DNA of 14,438 nt, taken from NCBI GenBank assembly GCA_913054565.1, contig CAJXHW010000015.1, forward strand, positions 1 through 14,438, in the 5' to 3' direction. The notes beneath the pieces were generated by a model, which searched no databases, had not been told where the DNA came from, and saw only the letters and a list, made by a program, of their open reading frames with translations. This document shows, one piece after another, positions 1 to 8,541 of the stretch; position 1 is the first letter of the stretch, and each line of letters starts with the position of its first letter. Source of the stretch: an uncultured Kordia sp. Its GTDB lineage: Bacteria > Bacteroidota > Bacteroidia > Flavobacteriales > Flavobacteriaceae. The position numbers were made by a program, and so were the translations under genes.

Positions 1-17
1 TTAAATATTCTAATTGA

Positions 18-1610
18 TTACACCAACATAGTCACTGGGTTTTCAATATATTCTTTTAGTGTTTGTAAAAATTGCGCCCCAGTTGCACCATCAACAGTTC
101 TGTGATCACAAGCTAAGGTTAACTTCATCATATTACCAACTGCTAATTGTCCGTTTTTAACAATAGGTTTTTCTATTATTGCTCCAACAGATAAAATTGC
201 TGAGTTAGGTTGATTAATAATTGACGTAAAACTCTCAATACCAAACATCCCTAAGTTAGAAATAGTAAATGTACTTCCGTCCATTTCTTGAGGTGTTAAT
301 TTCTTTTGACGTGCTCTTACTACATAATCTTTAACTTCCGCACCTATTTGAGGTAATGACTTCTCATTTGTAAATTCAACTACAGGAACAACTAAACCAT
401 CTTCTACGGCTACAGCAACACCAACATGCACGTGGTGATTTAACTGAATACGATCATCAAACCACTGAGAATTTACTTGCGGGTGTTTTTTTAATGCCAA
501 AGCTGATGCTTTAACAATAATATCGTTAAATGATATTTTAACCTCTGGAAGTGTATTAAATTGTTTTCTAAAAGCGATTGCATTTTCCATATTAAACTCT
601 ACGTTTAAGTAGTAATGCGGTGCCGTAAATTTAGATTCTCCTAACCTACGCGCAATAACTTTACGCATTTGAGAATTTGCTATATCTTCGGTACTTTCTT
701 CTCCAGAAGGCACAAAAACACCTGTACTTGCTCCTCCAGAAGCTGGTTGATAATTTTCAACATCTTTTTTTACAATCCTTCCATTCTCTCCTGATCCTGA
801 AATCTTTGACAGGTTATACCCTTTTTCTTCTGCCATTTTTTTAGCTAAAGGGGATACAAAAATTCTTTCTGAACTAGTAAATGATTTTACTGGTTTTACG
901 TCTTGATTTTTCTTTCCAGAACTTACAACAGTTTTAGCAACTGTTTTCTTTTCGTTATTTTCAGATGACGCTTCTTGAGCATCAGCCTTTACATAGTTTG
1001 CTGCTAAATTAGTAACATCCGTTCCTTTAGGGCCAATAATTGCCAATATACTATCTACAGGTGCTGAATCTCCTTCTTGAAGCCCTACATATAATAATGT
1101 ACCTTCATAAAAAGACTCAAACTCCATTGTTGCTTTATCTGTTTCAATTTCAGCAAGAATATCACCCTCTTCAACTGTATCTCCAACTTGCTTTAACCAA
1201 GTAGCAACAGTACCGTCAGTCATTGTATCACTTAAACGTGGCATTGTAATAACTTCAACACCTTCTGGTATTTCTACTGTTCCTTCTTGTGTACTGGTAT
1301 TTACTGTTTCTTCTTTAGTTTCCTCAACTTCTTTTGAAGATTCTCCAGCTAATAACGCAGAAATATCTTCTCCTTTTTCTCCAACAATAGCTAATAAAGA
1401 ATCTACTGGTGCAGTTTCACCTTCTTTAATACCAATATGCAATAACGTTCCTTCATAGAAAGACTCAAATTCCATCGTTGCTTTATCTGTTTCAATTTCA
1501 GCAAGAATATCACCTTCTTCTATTGTATCACCAACTTGCTTCAACCAAGTTGCCACAACACCTTCTTCCATGGTGTCACTTAAACGTGGCATGTTAATTA
1601 CTTCTGCCAT
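18..1610 (-). CDS. pdhC: Pyruvate dehydrogenase E2 (dihydrolipoamide acetyltransferase), two lipoyl domains
   Basis: E2 core of the pyruvate dehydrogenase complex: it carries acetyl groups on lipoyl-lysine from E1 to CoA in the cytoplasm. The 530-residue protein has lipoyl domain 1 (about residues 1-80, ETDKATM with lipoyl Lys43), lipoyl domain 2 (about 117-197, same motif, Lys159), an Ala/Glu/Lys-rich linker, a peripheral subunit-binding domain (about 249-287, FVSPLAKKMAEEKG then NGRIVKKDVE), a second linker, and the CoA acetyltransferase domain (about 310-530) with the catalytic DHRTVDG motif at 502-508 (His503). The start is clear because the lipoyl domain begins directly at MAEVINMPRLSDTM. 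It starts 3 bp after the pdhA stop, so the two are co-transcribed and probably translationally coupled. The E1-alpha partner and ETDKATM motifs fit PDH; a branched-chain or 2-oxoglutarate E2 is less likely. Confidence 0.96.
   Translation of the reverse strand: MAEVINMPRLSDTMEEGVVATWLKQVGDTIEEGDILAEIETDKATMEFESFYEGTLLHIGIKEGETAPVDSLLAIVGEKGEDISALLAGESSKEVEETKEETVNTSTQEGTVEIPEGVEVITMPRLSDTMTDGTVATWLKQVGDTVEEGDILAEIETDKATMEFESFYEGTLLYVGLQEGDSAPVDSILAIIGPKGTDVTNLAANYVKADAQEASSENNEKKTVAKTVVSSGKKNQDVKPVKSFTSSERIFVSPLAKKMAEEKGYNLSKISGSGENGRIVKKDVENYQPASGGASTGVFVPSGEESTEDIANSQMRKVIARRLGESKFTAPHYYLNVEFNMENAIAFRKQFNTLPEVKISFNDIIVKASALALKKHPQVNSQWFDDRIQLNHHVHVGVAVAVEDGLVVPVVEFTNEKSLPQIGAEVKDYVVRARQKKLTPQEMDGSTFTISNLGMFGIESFTSIINQPNSAILSVGAIIEKPIVKNGQLAVGNMMKLTLACDHRTVDGATGAQFLQTLKEYIENPVTMLV
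1029..1604 (-). repeat. Tandem lipoyl-domain duplication within pdhC
   Basis: Two direct copies lie 348 bp (116 codons) apart: copy 1 at 1377-1604 (residues 3-78) and copy 2 at 1029-1256 (residues 119-194). The segment around the lipoyl-lysine codon differs at only about 7 of 90 bases and contains a 38-base perfect match, with synonymous positions shared too. Two or three lipoyl domains are common in E2 proteins. The nucleotide-level identity suggests recent duplication or ongoing conversion between the copies. Confidence 0.85.
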
Positions 1611-1613
1611 TGC

Positions 1614-2612
1614 TTATAATTTATGAGGTATAAATGGATAATCTTCTTGATCATAAACCACATCATACAACTGGTTTACAGGAGGAAAAGCAGATGCTTC
1701 TGCAAAAGCTTCACATTCTTTAACTAATTCTTTTACACGCTTATCTATAGCTTCAATATCCTTTGCTGTTGCATACTTCTTATCCAAAATTTTACTCCTA
1801 ACCGTTGTAATTGGATCTATTTTTTGATATTCTGCAACTTCATCTTTGGTTCTATAATGTTGTGCATCTGACATAGAATGTCCTCTATATCGGTATGTTT
1901 TCATTTCTAAAAATGTTGGCCCATCACCTTTTCTAGCTCGCGCCATAGCAATATCTACTTCCTTTGCAACAGCAACTGGATCCATCCCATCTACAGGACG
2001 ACAAGGCATTTCATACCCTAATCCTAATTTCCAAATTTCTGTATGATTCGCAGTTCTCTCAACAGAAGTTCCCATTGCATACCCATTGTTTTCTACAATA
2101 AATACTACGGGCAACTTCCATAACATTGCCATGTTAAATGTTTCATGTAATGATCCTTGTCTTGCAGCACCATCTCCAAAATAACATAAAGTTACAGCTC
2201 CTGTATTGTTATATTTATCTCCAAAAGCCATACCTGCACCTAAAGGAATTTGACCTCCTACGATACCATGACCTCCATAAAATCCTTTTTCTTTAGAAAA
2301 TATGTGCATTGAGCCTCCCATCCCTTTTGATGTTCCGGTAACTTTACCATACAACTCTGCCATTACTGCTTTTGGGTCTACTCCCATACCAATTGGCTGT
2401 ACATGATTACGGTAAGCAGTAATCATTTTATCTTTAGTTAAATCCATTGCATGTAAAGACCCAGCCAACACAGCTTCTTGACCATTATACAAATGCAAAA
2501 AACCTCTAACTTTTTGCTGGATATACACAGCAGCTAATTTATCTTCAAACTTTCTCCAAAACAGCATGTCTTCATACCATTTTAAATACGTGGCTTTGGT
2601 AATTTTTCTCAT
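1614..2612 (-). CDS. pdhA: Pyruvate dehydrogenase E1 component, alpha subunit
   Basis: Thiamine-diphosphate-dependent decarboxylation of pyruvate and reductive acetylation of the E2 lipoyl group, acting as an alpha2-beta2 heterotetramer with a separate beta subunit. At 332 residues it is the usual length for an E1-alpha. The ThDP/Mg-binding motif begins at GDGAARQG (146-153) and ends at ENNGYAMGT (174-182). The active-site loop YRYRGHSMSDAQHYRTKDE, typical of the family near the phosphorylation-loop region, follows later. Residues GGSMHIF (99-105) and GGHGIVGGQIPLGAG (113-127) are also classic for PDH E1-alpha. It lies directly upstream of pdhC, with a candidate promoter 40-70 bp ahead of the start. 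The beta subunit and E3 are not in this window. Confidence 0.96.
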   Translation of the reverse strand: MRKITKATYLKWYEDMLFWRKFEDKLAAVYIQQKVRGFLHLYNGQEAVLAGSLHAMDLTKDKMITAYRNHVQPIGMGVDPKAVMAELYGKVTGTSKGMGGSMHIFSKEKGFYGGHGIVGGQIPLGAGMAFGDKYNNTGAVTLCYFGDGAARQGSLHETFNMAMLWKLPVVFIVENNGYAMGTSVERTANHTEIWKLGLGYEMPCRPVDGMDPVAVAKEVDIAMARARKGDGPTFLEMKTYRYRGHSMSDAQHYRTKDEVAEYQKIDPITTVRSKILDKKYATAKDIEAIDKRVKELVKECEAFAEASAFPPVNQLYDVVYDQEDYPFIPHKL

Positions 2613-2655
2613 CTTCGTCTATTTTGAAGTATGTTGTTATTTTTTAAACAGTAGA

Positions 2656-2683
2656 CAAAAATAGTCTTTCAAAACGAATCAAA
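2656..2683 (-). promoter_or_regulatory. Candidate Bacteroidota-type promoter for pdhA-pdhC
   Basis: On the minus strand the -7 element TATTTTTG (2656-2663) fits the consensus TAnnTTTG exactly, and a TTTG element (2680-2683) lies 16 bp upstream. The spacing is slightly short against the usual 17-23. It would give a leader of about 35-40 nt before the pdhA start. The 156-bp gap between cdd and pdhA holds no other recognisable feature and no convincing terminator for cdd. Confidence 0.45.
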
Positions 2684-2768
2684 AAACTGTTTTATAAAAA
2701 AAATCAACTATTTACATTTTTTTAAATAATTGATCTCTTATGATTTAGTATAAATAAGGTTTTTATAT

Positions 2769-3251
2769 TTATAAATGCGATTTTTCAAACATCAAAGGCA
2801 AGATATCAGCCAAAGATTCTGACTTCATAATCGCCCCTTCTTCACCCATAAAATACAGTTCTATTTTTTCATTTTGACGGCTTTCATATTCAGCCATAGA
2901 CTGCCTACAAGCACCACATGGTGGTATTGGTAATGACACTTTGTGATTTTGAGAAGTGGCCGTGATTGCAATTGTTTTGATTTTTGCGTTAGGATATAAA
3001 GCTCCAGCTTGAAAAATTGCAACACGCTCTGCACATAATCCTGATGGATATGCTGCATTTTCTTGATTAGAACCGATAACCACCTTATTATTATCTAACA
3101 AAATTGCTGCACCAACATTAAATTTAGAATACGGCGCATAAGCAGTGTCTCTAGCTGCAACTGCTGATTCCATAAGACTAAAAACAGCTGATGGAAGTTC
3201 CGACAGCTGTTCGTATATTTTAAAGGTTGTGCTTAGAGTAAGCTCTTTCAT
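2769..3251 (-). CDS. cdd: Cytidine deaminase
   Basis: Zinc-dependent hydrolytic deamination of cytidine and deoxycytidine to uridine forms, in pyrimidine salvage in the cytoplasm. The 160-residue protein has the hallmark motifs: AYAPYSKFNVGAA (38-50), the CAE motif at Cys73-Ala74-Glu75 (zinc ligand and proton-shuttle glutamate), and PCGACRQ with zinc ligands Cys112 and Cys115. This three-cysteine pattern marks the homotetrameric class of short deaminases rather than the longer dimeric E. coli type. It starts 11 bp after the porV stop, so it is probably read from the porU-porV transcript or from the internal porV promoter. There is no obvious functional link to secretion, so this looks like a positional passenger. 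Confidence 0.95.
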   Translation of the reverse strand: MKELTLSTTFKIYEQLSELPSAVFSLMESAVAARDTAYAPYSKFNVGAAILLDNNKVVIGSNQENAAYPSGLCAERVAIFQAGALYPNAKIKTIAITATSQNHKVSLPIPPCGACRQSMAEYESRQNEKIELYFMGEEGAIMKSESLADILPLMFEKSHL

Positions 3252-3262
3252 TTATAATTATA

Positions 3263-4462
3263 TTAATTAGTTCCTTTTCCTCCAATATTAAATGATAATG
3301 AAAAACGCAATGTATTTTCTAGTGGGCTTGGCACTTTTGAAGCTGACAATAAATATGAAATATCAATATTTACAACATTGTATTTAAATCCTGCTCCTAG
3401 AGCAAAAAACTTTCGCGCCCCTTTAGTTTCATGTTCATTAAAATAACCTGCTCTAAACGCAAAGGAATCTTGGTATGAATATTCCGCACCAACTGAATAA
3501 GTAAACTCATTTATCTCTTCACTAAAACCACCTGGCGCATCACCAAACGACTGAAACATTCCAGAAAAGAAGTTTACATCAGGATCTTGTCCTTCTAAAA
3601 TCACCGTATCCTCATCGTCAAAATCACCATCATTATCTGTATCAACTCTTCCATATATAGGAGGTGTTGGCACAAGTAACTTTGCTGCTTCAAGCGTAAC
3701 CCCTATTTTATTAGCTTCATCTAATATAAAATCAAACCCTCCACCTAGACGTAAAGTTGTAGGCAAGAAACTCTCATTTCCATCTTCTTCATATTTTATT
3801 TTAGGCCCAATATTCTGTATTGCAAATCCTCCACGCCATTTACCGTTAAAACTTTCATAAGCTTTTTCTTCAGATTCATAATACCCTCCTATATCAACAG
3901 CAAAAGAACTTGCAGGACCAGCATCAGTTGCTCCTGCTAGATCCCCTCCTTGCAACTTTAAATCAGACCTTATATATCTAAGCCCTACACCCATTGCAAA
4001 CTTTTCACTTAATTTTAATGAGTATGCCACATCAACCATTAATTCATTTGGTTTATCAATCCCTGTATCGTTACCTAAATTATCAGTGAATTGAATTTCC
4101 CCTAAACTAAAATATCTAAAACTTGCAGACACAGCACTTCTGTCATCTAACTTATTATAATAATTTACTCCTCCCAAGAAAATATCATTTACTAACTCTC
4201 TTAAGTATGGTGTATATGTTAAAGAAATACCTTGTTCAGATTCACCAAAAGCATATTTAGAAACATTCCATTGTTGAGAAAATGCATCTGGAGCAGTTGC
4301 AACACCTTGATCTCCCATACCTGCTGCTCGTGCATCACCAGCTACTAATAAAAATGCTGTACCAGTTGTGATAGCTCTTGTATCATTAGTAACAAGTGTT
4401 TCTTGGGCTCTTGCGCTTACACAAAACGTTAGTATCCCGATTATTGCAATAATTTTTTTCAT
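3263..4462 (-). CDS. porV: T9SS outer-membrane protein PorV (LptO)
   Basis: Outer-membrane beta-barrel of the FadL-like family. In characterised T9SS organisms it collects secreted proteins from the translocon and hands them to the PorU attachment complex. As called here it has 399 residues: a signal peptide (about 1-19, cleavage after ARA), the conserved N-terminal region TNDTRAITTGTAFLLVAGDARAAGMGD typical of PorV (split here across about 25-51), and alternating amphipathic strands to the C-terminus (LRFSLSFNIG). An acidic loop at 274-285 (DTDNDGDFDDED) resembles a calcium site. An in-frame ATG at 4480 would add MRNNKS. I prefer 4462 because the promoter at 4490-4519 would start RNA near 4483-4485, leaving only a few bases before the upstream ATG. 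The gene follows porU closely. Confidence 0.94.
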   Translation of the reverse strand: MKKIIAIIGILTFCVSARAQETLVTNDTRAITTGTAFLLVAGDARAAGMGDQGVATAPDAFSQQWNVSKYAFGESEQGISLTYTPYLRELVNDIFLGGVNYYNKLDDRSAVSASFRYFSLGEIQFTDNLGNDTGIDKPNELMVDVAYSLKLSEKFAMGVGLRYIRSDLKLQGGDLAGATDAGPASSFAVDIGGYYESEEKAYESFNGKWRGGFAIQNIGPKIKYEEDGNESFLPTTLRLGGGFDFILDEANKIGVTLEAAKLLVPTPPIYGRVDTDNDGDFDDEDTVILEGQDPDVNFFSGMFQSFGDAPGGFSEEINEFTYSVGAEYSYQDSFAFRAGYFNEHETKGARKFFALGAGFKYNVVNIDISYLLSASKVPSPLENTLRFSLSFNIGGKGTN

Positions 4463-4489
4463 TGATTTGTTATTTCGCATAATTTAAAG

Positions 4490-4519
4490 CAAATATAATT
4501 TTTTATTACAGTATGACAA
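4490..4519 (-). promoter_or_regulatory. Candidate internal promoter for porV (and cdd)
   Basis: On the minus strand TTG (4517-4519), a 19-bp spacer and TATATTTG (4490-4497) match the Bacteroidota housekeeping consensus exactly. The upstream element lies in the last codons of porU and the -7 element in the porU-porV gap. Transcription would begin around 4483-4485, about 20 nt ahead of the ATG at 4462. The spacing is the same as in the tRNA-Val promoter. It would allow porV to be expressed above porU. AT-rich DNA yields chance matches, so this is a prediction. Confidence 0.55.
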
Positions 4520-7500
4520 GTTTTTCAAACTTGACTACCTTTTTATTCGTTACTATTGACTTAACGGTAAGTTTATACACATAAACTCCTTTTCCGATTT
4601 TATCTCCAAAATCATCTCTACCATTCCAAGGTAACCCTCTGAATAACGAGGCATTTCCTCCTTTATTGCCTGTAGATGAATTTCCTTGTAAAGTTTTAAC
4701 CAATTTACCTGTTACTGTATACACCTGAACCATAACTTCTAGTTCAGAAGAGCTATTGTGATTAAACCAAAACTCTGTATAATCAACAAACGGGTTTGGA
4801 TAATTTAATACACGCTCTATCACCAGCTCATCATTTTCATTTACTACAATAAACTGAATTTCCGTAGAAACAGAATTGTTATACACATCCCAGGCTTTAA
4901 CTGTTAATGTATGTAACCCAGACGTTAAATCTTTATACTGGTATTTTACTTTTCCTTTAGTAAAATCATCTGGTTCAGTTTCATAATAATCATTTAGTAC
5001 TTGAGGATTTGACTCATCTCCATCTAAAATAGCAGTAATATCATGACCAATACCGCTTGCCGTATTAATTCCGTTATCATCTGACAGTTTCAATAATAAA
5101 AAAGGAGATTCATTAGTTGTACCCCCAGACACAAAACTTTCATCATTCATAAAAGCTTCTATTTGAGGCGGCAAATCATCTGCAGGAGCTGCTGTATTAA
5201 TACCTCCGACTTTAATAGTTGCATTAAACCCACTTTGATCTTCCAATGCATTATCTTTTTTTGCATAAAAACTTATACGTCCTTCTCCTAAAGGAATTGA
5301 AATATCTCTTGGCACTACAAAATCAAATTCAAATTCACCATTTTGCACCGTAGCTTGCCCTCTAAATATTATTTCTCCTAATGTTTCATAATCTAGCAAT
5401 AGTAATCCAGAAGCACCTGAAGTCCCGTCATTACCCAAAGTTGTTCTGTTTTGTTTTTTATCATAAATAGTTGTTGACAGCTTACCATTATAAGTTGTAA
5501 TAATTTGCCCCGACAAATCAACCACTTCTCCTGTTAAAGTGACTCTTCCCAACGCTTCTAATGCCGGGACTGAAGGATCAGTAACAGAAACTCCGTTTAT
5601 TTTAGTCAGCTTAATATCTGGCTCAGGTATGGCTAATTTCAATGCTGGATCACCAACATAAAACACTACTCTCTTCAACGCACTACTAACTCCGTTTTTC
5701 GTTAAACGCAAGGCCTCTGCAACAGATACATAACCAGTGTCATTAAAATCAAATAAGTATTTAGCAAATTCTTTATTTATAAACTCTCCAGTACTTGCAA
5801 AAATTTCTCTAGTTGTAGTTACTAGGGATATCGCTCCTCCTTTTGGATTCCAATAAGTGATTTCTCCGGCTGTAGTTCTGAACGGGTTATCAAAACGTGT
5901 AAACTCACATGTTATCGTTACAAATAAGTTATACCTACAAATATTATTTAATTCTTCAGCGTCATTTTTTTGAAACAAACGCTCATGTGCTAAACCATCC
6001 TCACCACCATGTCCAAAATAATTAACTACCAAACTCCCTAGCTGTATATTATTTAACAAAGCCTCTGTTACTTTTGGATATAACTCCCCTCCCGCAGATG
6101 TTTCTTGCGTAAAAGCATCCGAATGCAACTTAACCATATTAATAAAAGGCCGTTCAGCTACAATATCATCTGCCAAATCATTTAAATCATTTTCCAGTTC
6201 AAACTCCCAACCTTCATCAACATCATCGGAAAGTATTGTCATTCTGTTTCTCCACGCTCCATAAGAACCTTGCTGATAATACTGTTCTACCTTCGTAACC
6301 ATTTCATTAGCTTGCTTATTACTGTTTGCTAATATTCTTCCAACCGCAATATCTAACCTATCACCAGATGTCATTCCCCCTTCATTAGCGTCCATCATTC
6401 CAAAAAAATCATCAGACATAAATGAAGAAACCAAACTAAAACTTGGTACTGTATGAAATGTAGGCACATAATTTGAATTGTTTGGAATTCTATTTTTCAT
6501 ATCAAACGACGCATCTCCAAATAAACACAAGTATTTTAATTTATCTGTTGTTCCGTTTTGATAAACATAGCGCACAAAATTCCTAATAGCTCCAATATCC
6601 TGATTTCCGGTATTGAATTCAGCATATATCTCATCTAATGTTACCACGCGTGTTCTTAATCCTTGAACCTGAGCATTGATTTCAGCTAGTCTTTCTGATT
6701 GATTTTTAAATTTCGCAGGAGTTATAACTATATAATCAATATCTTCCTCCACTCCAAATTCATTTAAAAAGATAGTCCCTTTTAAATTTGAATTAGACAC
6801 AGCGGTAGAGCTCTCCTTTAAAGGGGTATAAAAATCTGATTCTACTAACGCTACATAATTACGCACCTCTCCTAAATCTGCTTTAAATGAAAACAAACTA
6901 GCATTATTGTTAATTTTAGCCTTCACGTTAAATATATCCGTTACATCCCAAACTTCTGACACAGTTTCAGCGTCACTGATTTGGTATTCACCTACACCTG
7001 TTAAAAAAGCTACTTGATTTTTCTTAAACGAAAATTGTTTTCCTAATGATTTTAAAAAAGATGTCCCTTCAATTGAAATATAATCCAAATAAGCGTTTGC
7101 AGATGGATTCCCAGCATTGTTATAAGTTAAACCAACAGTTAAGTCAGTTGTATTTACAGCTCTAAACCCTTGAAAAGAATCTTGGGTTGCTAGTATTGCA
7201 GATGATATTGCTGGAAATGTAAAATTATCTACTGGGTTACCATTTAAAGCTACTCCCATATATGTTGTATTAGCAGCTGTTGCAGCCGCGAATACTTTTA
7301 AGCGTATAGGGTGAGAGGTGTCTAACTTTGGAAAATTAAAATGAAATACTTGACTAGGATTTAAATCAAATCTATCACCAAACCAACGTCTACCTAAACG
7401 AACAAGATTTTCTTCATCAATCTCATGAAACTGATATTCATCAAAATCAGTAATCACATTTGTGGTAGCTGCAGTAGGCTCAGCCATAGGCTGAATTCTT

Positions 7501-8348
7501 TTTCCGCTTTGACCACTCACATTAATATAGTAATAGGTTTTATCTGCATAAGGATTTATATGCGACTCATTTTCTTCACTCCACCCTTTAGGACTCAAAC
7601 CATAAAATAACATGTAATCACCACTATCAAAAACACCATCTGCTTCTCCAACAAATTTCACTGCGTTTTCTGTAACATCAATTTCATTAGCCGCAGAATT
7701 AATTAACGGAATTGCTCTACCACCATTTCCAAACAAACGAATATTTTGTGGGTTTACGGCATTTACATTAATCCCTAAACTAGAAAAAAAAGAGCGATTC
7801 ATTTTATACACACCATCTTTTTCAATGTAGAATTTATACCATTCCCCATGAGCCATTTCAGAATCTGAAACCGCCATTGCAGATGTAAAATCACCCAATC
7901 GCTGACTGTTTTGCGTAAAATTTACACGTAAGACTATTACCTTCTTATACCGTCCATTAATCCTAACAATCGGACTAAACTCTATATATGCACCTAAAAC
8001 ACCTCTAGCATTTGTTGAAACAACTTTAAAGTTTATATCTTCAGTTATAAGATTAAGATCATATCCTGACAACTGCGAAGCATTGACATCTACATACTGG
8101 GCATCTAAGACCTCAAAACTTGGGTTATTTAATTGAAGTTTAATATTTTTAGCAAACACCGCAGATTTATTTTCTATATCATATACAAAGTTTTCAACCT
8201 GAAACCCATGTACTGAGACAAATTTTTCATCTGAAACACGCAACTCAATATTATCCTGCCAATTGACAACAAAATCTTTTTGTTGCGCAAAAGCTAAAAC
8301 AGAAACAAAGCTTACCAAAAAAGTTGTTAGAGTAAATTTTAAATTCAT
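4506..8348 (-). CDS. porU: T9SS sortase-like C25-family peptidase PorU
   Basis: Cell-surface gingipain-like cysteine peptidase that, in studied T9SS bacteria, removes the C-terminal sorting domain from cargo and attaches cargo to the surface, working with PorV. The protein has 1280 residues: a signal peptide (1-22, ending AFA before QQ), a long N-terminal beta-rich region, the C25 peptidase domain (about 535-900) with catalytic-type His780 in NYFGHGGED and Cys814 in TCEFTRFDNP, Ig-like beta domains, and a C-terminal domain from about 1178 (ERVLNYPNPF to the end) resembling a T9SS type-A sorting signal, which PorU is known to retain. I chose the start at 8348 rather than 8372 because MNLKFTLTTF begins a normal signal peptide. 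It is transcribed with porV and diverges from gldJ. Confidence 0.94.
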   Translation of the reverse strand: MNLKFTLTTFLVSFVSVLAFAQQKDFVVNWQDNIELRVSDEKFVSVHGFQVENFVYDIENKSAVFAKNIKLQLNNPSFEVLDAQYVDVNASQLSGYDLNLITEDINFKVVSTNARGVLGAYIEFSPIVRINGRYKKVIVLRVNFTQNSQRLGDFTSAMAVSDSEMAHGEWYKFYIEKDGVYKMNRSFFSSLGINVNAVNPQNIRLFGNGGRAIPLINSAANEIDVTENAVKFVGEADGVFDSGDYMLFYGLSPKGWSEENESHINPYADKTYYYINVSGQSGKRIQPMAEPTAATTNVITDFDEYQFHEIDEENLVRLGRRWFGDRFDLNPSQVFHFNFPKLDTSHPIRLKVFAAATAANTTYMGVALNGNPVDNFTFPAISSAILATQDSFQGFRAVNTTDLTVGLTYNNAGNPSANAYLDYISIEGTSFLKSLGKQFSFKKNQVAFLTGVGEYQISDAETVSEVWDVTDIFNVKAKINNNASLFSFKADLGEVRNYVALVESDFYTPLKESSTAVSNSNLKGTIFLNEFGVEEDIDYIVITPAKFKNQSERLAEINAQVQGLRTRVVTLDEIYAEFNTGNQDIGAIRNFVRYVYQNGTTDKLKYLCLFGDASFDMKNRIPNNSNYVPTFHTVPSFSLVSSFMSDDFFGMMDANEGGMTSGDRLDIAVGRILANSNKQANEMVTKVEQYYQQGSYGAWRNRMTILSDDVDEGWEFELENDLNDLADDIVAERPFINMVKLHSDAFTQETSAGGELYPKVTEALLNNIQLGSLVVNYFGHGGEDGLAHERLFQKNDAEELNNICRYNLFVTITCEFTRFDNPFRTTAGEITYWNPKGGAISLVTTTREIFASTGEFINKEFAKYLFDFNDTGYVSVAEALRLTKNGVSSALKRVVFYVGDPALKLAIPEPDIKLTKINGVSVTDPSVPALEALGRVTLTGEVVDLSGQIITTYNGKLSTTIYDKKQNRTTLGNDGTSGASGLLLLDYETLGEIIFRGQATVQNGEFEFDFVVPRDISIPLGEGRISFYAKKDNALEDQSGFNATIKVGGINTAAPADDLPPQIEAFMNDESFVSGGTTNESPFLLLKLSDDNGINTASGIGHDITAILDGDESNPQVLNDYYETEPDDFTKGKVKYQYKDLTSGLHTLTVKAWDVYNNSVSTEIQFIVVNENDELVIERVLNYPNPFVDYTEFWFNHNSSSELEVMVQVYTVTGKLVKTLQGNSSTGNKGGNASLFRGLPWNGRDDFGDKIGKGVYVYKLTVKSIVTNKKVVKFEKLVIL

Positions 8349-8397
8349 AATGCTAAAACGTATGTAAATCACTTTTAGTGTGCTTTTCTTTTTTTTT

Positions 8398-8405
8398 CAA
8401 AAGTA
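8398..8405 (-). promoter_or_regulatory. Possible -7 element for porU
   Basis: The minus-strand octamer TACTTTTG fits TAnnTTTG and sits about 50 bp before the porU start at 8348. No good TTG/TTTG element lies 17-23 bp upstream, so support is weak. Confidence 0.3.
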
Positions 8406-8483
8406 AACAATATATTTGTCTTATCTGTCGTTACAATGACAAGAGAACTTTTACCAAAATAAAAGCTTTTTTTTTACAAAGTA

Positions 8484-8513
8484 TTGCATTATAATGTATT
8501 TTTATTATATTGC
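8484..8513 (+). promoter_or_regulatory. Candidate promoter for gldJ
   Basis: TTG (8484-8486), a 19-bp spacer and TATATTGC (8506-8513) match the consensus at six of eight -7 positions, with the same spacing seen for porV and tRNA-Val. Transcription would begin near 8519, giving a leader of about 23 nt. A second exact -7-like octamer, TATATTTG at 8411-8418, lies further upstream but has no partner element. Confidence 0.42.
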
Positions 8514-8541
8514 GGACTAGAATCATCTGTGAATATAAGTT

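Noticed and set aside
2700..2768. Possible weak hairpin after cdd
   Set aside because: Only about five A/T-rich pairs around a long loop and no adjacent U tract; not good enough to call a terminator.
7425..7610. Short plus-strand reading frame inside porU
   Set aside because: It lies wholly within the strongly supported porU gene, on the opposite strand, with no family-like motif or leader; a chance shadow.
8461..8480. AAAAGCTTTT palindrome and T tract upstream of gldJ as a terminator
   Set aside because: The palindrome has no loop and too short a GC core to fold as a terminator; it lies in a divergent promoter region where no transcript is expected to end.
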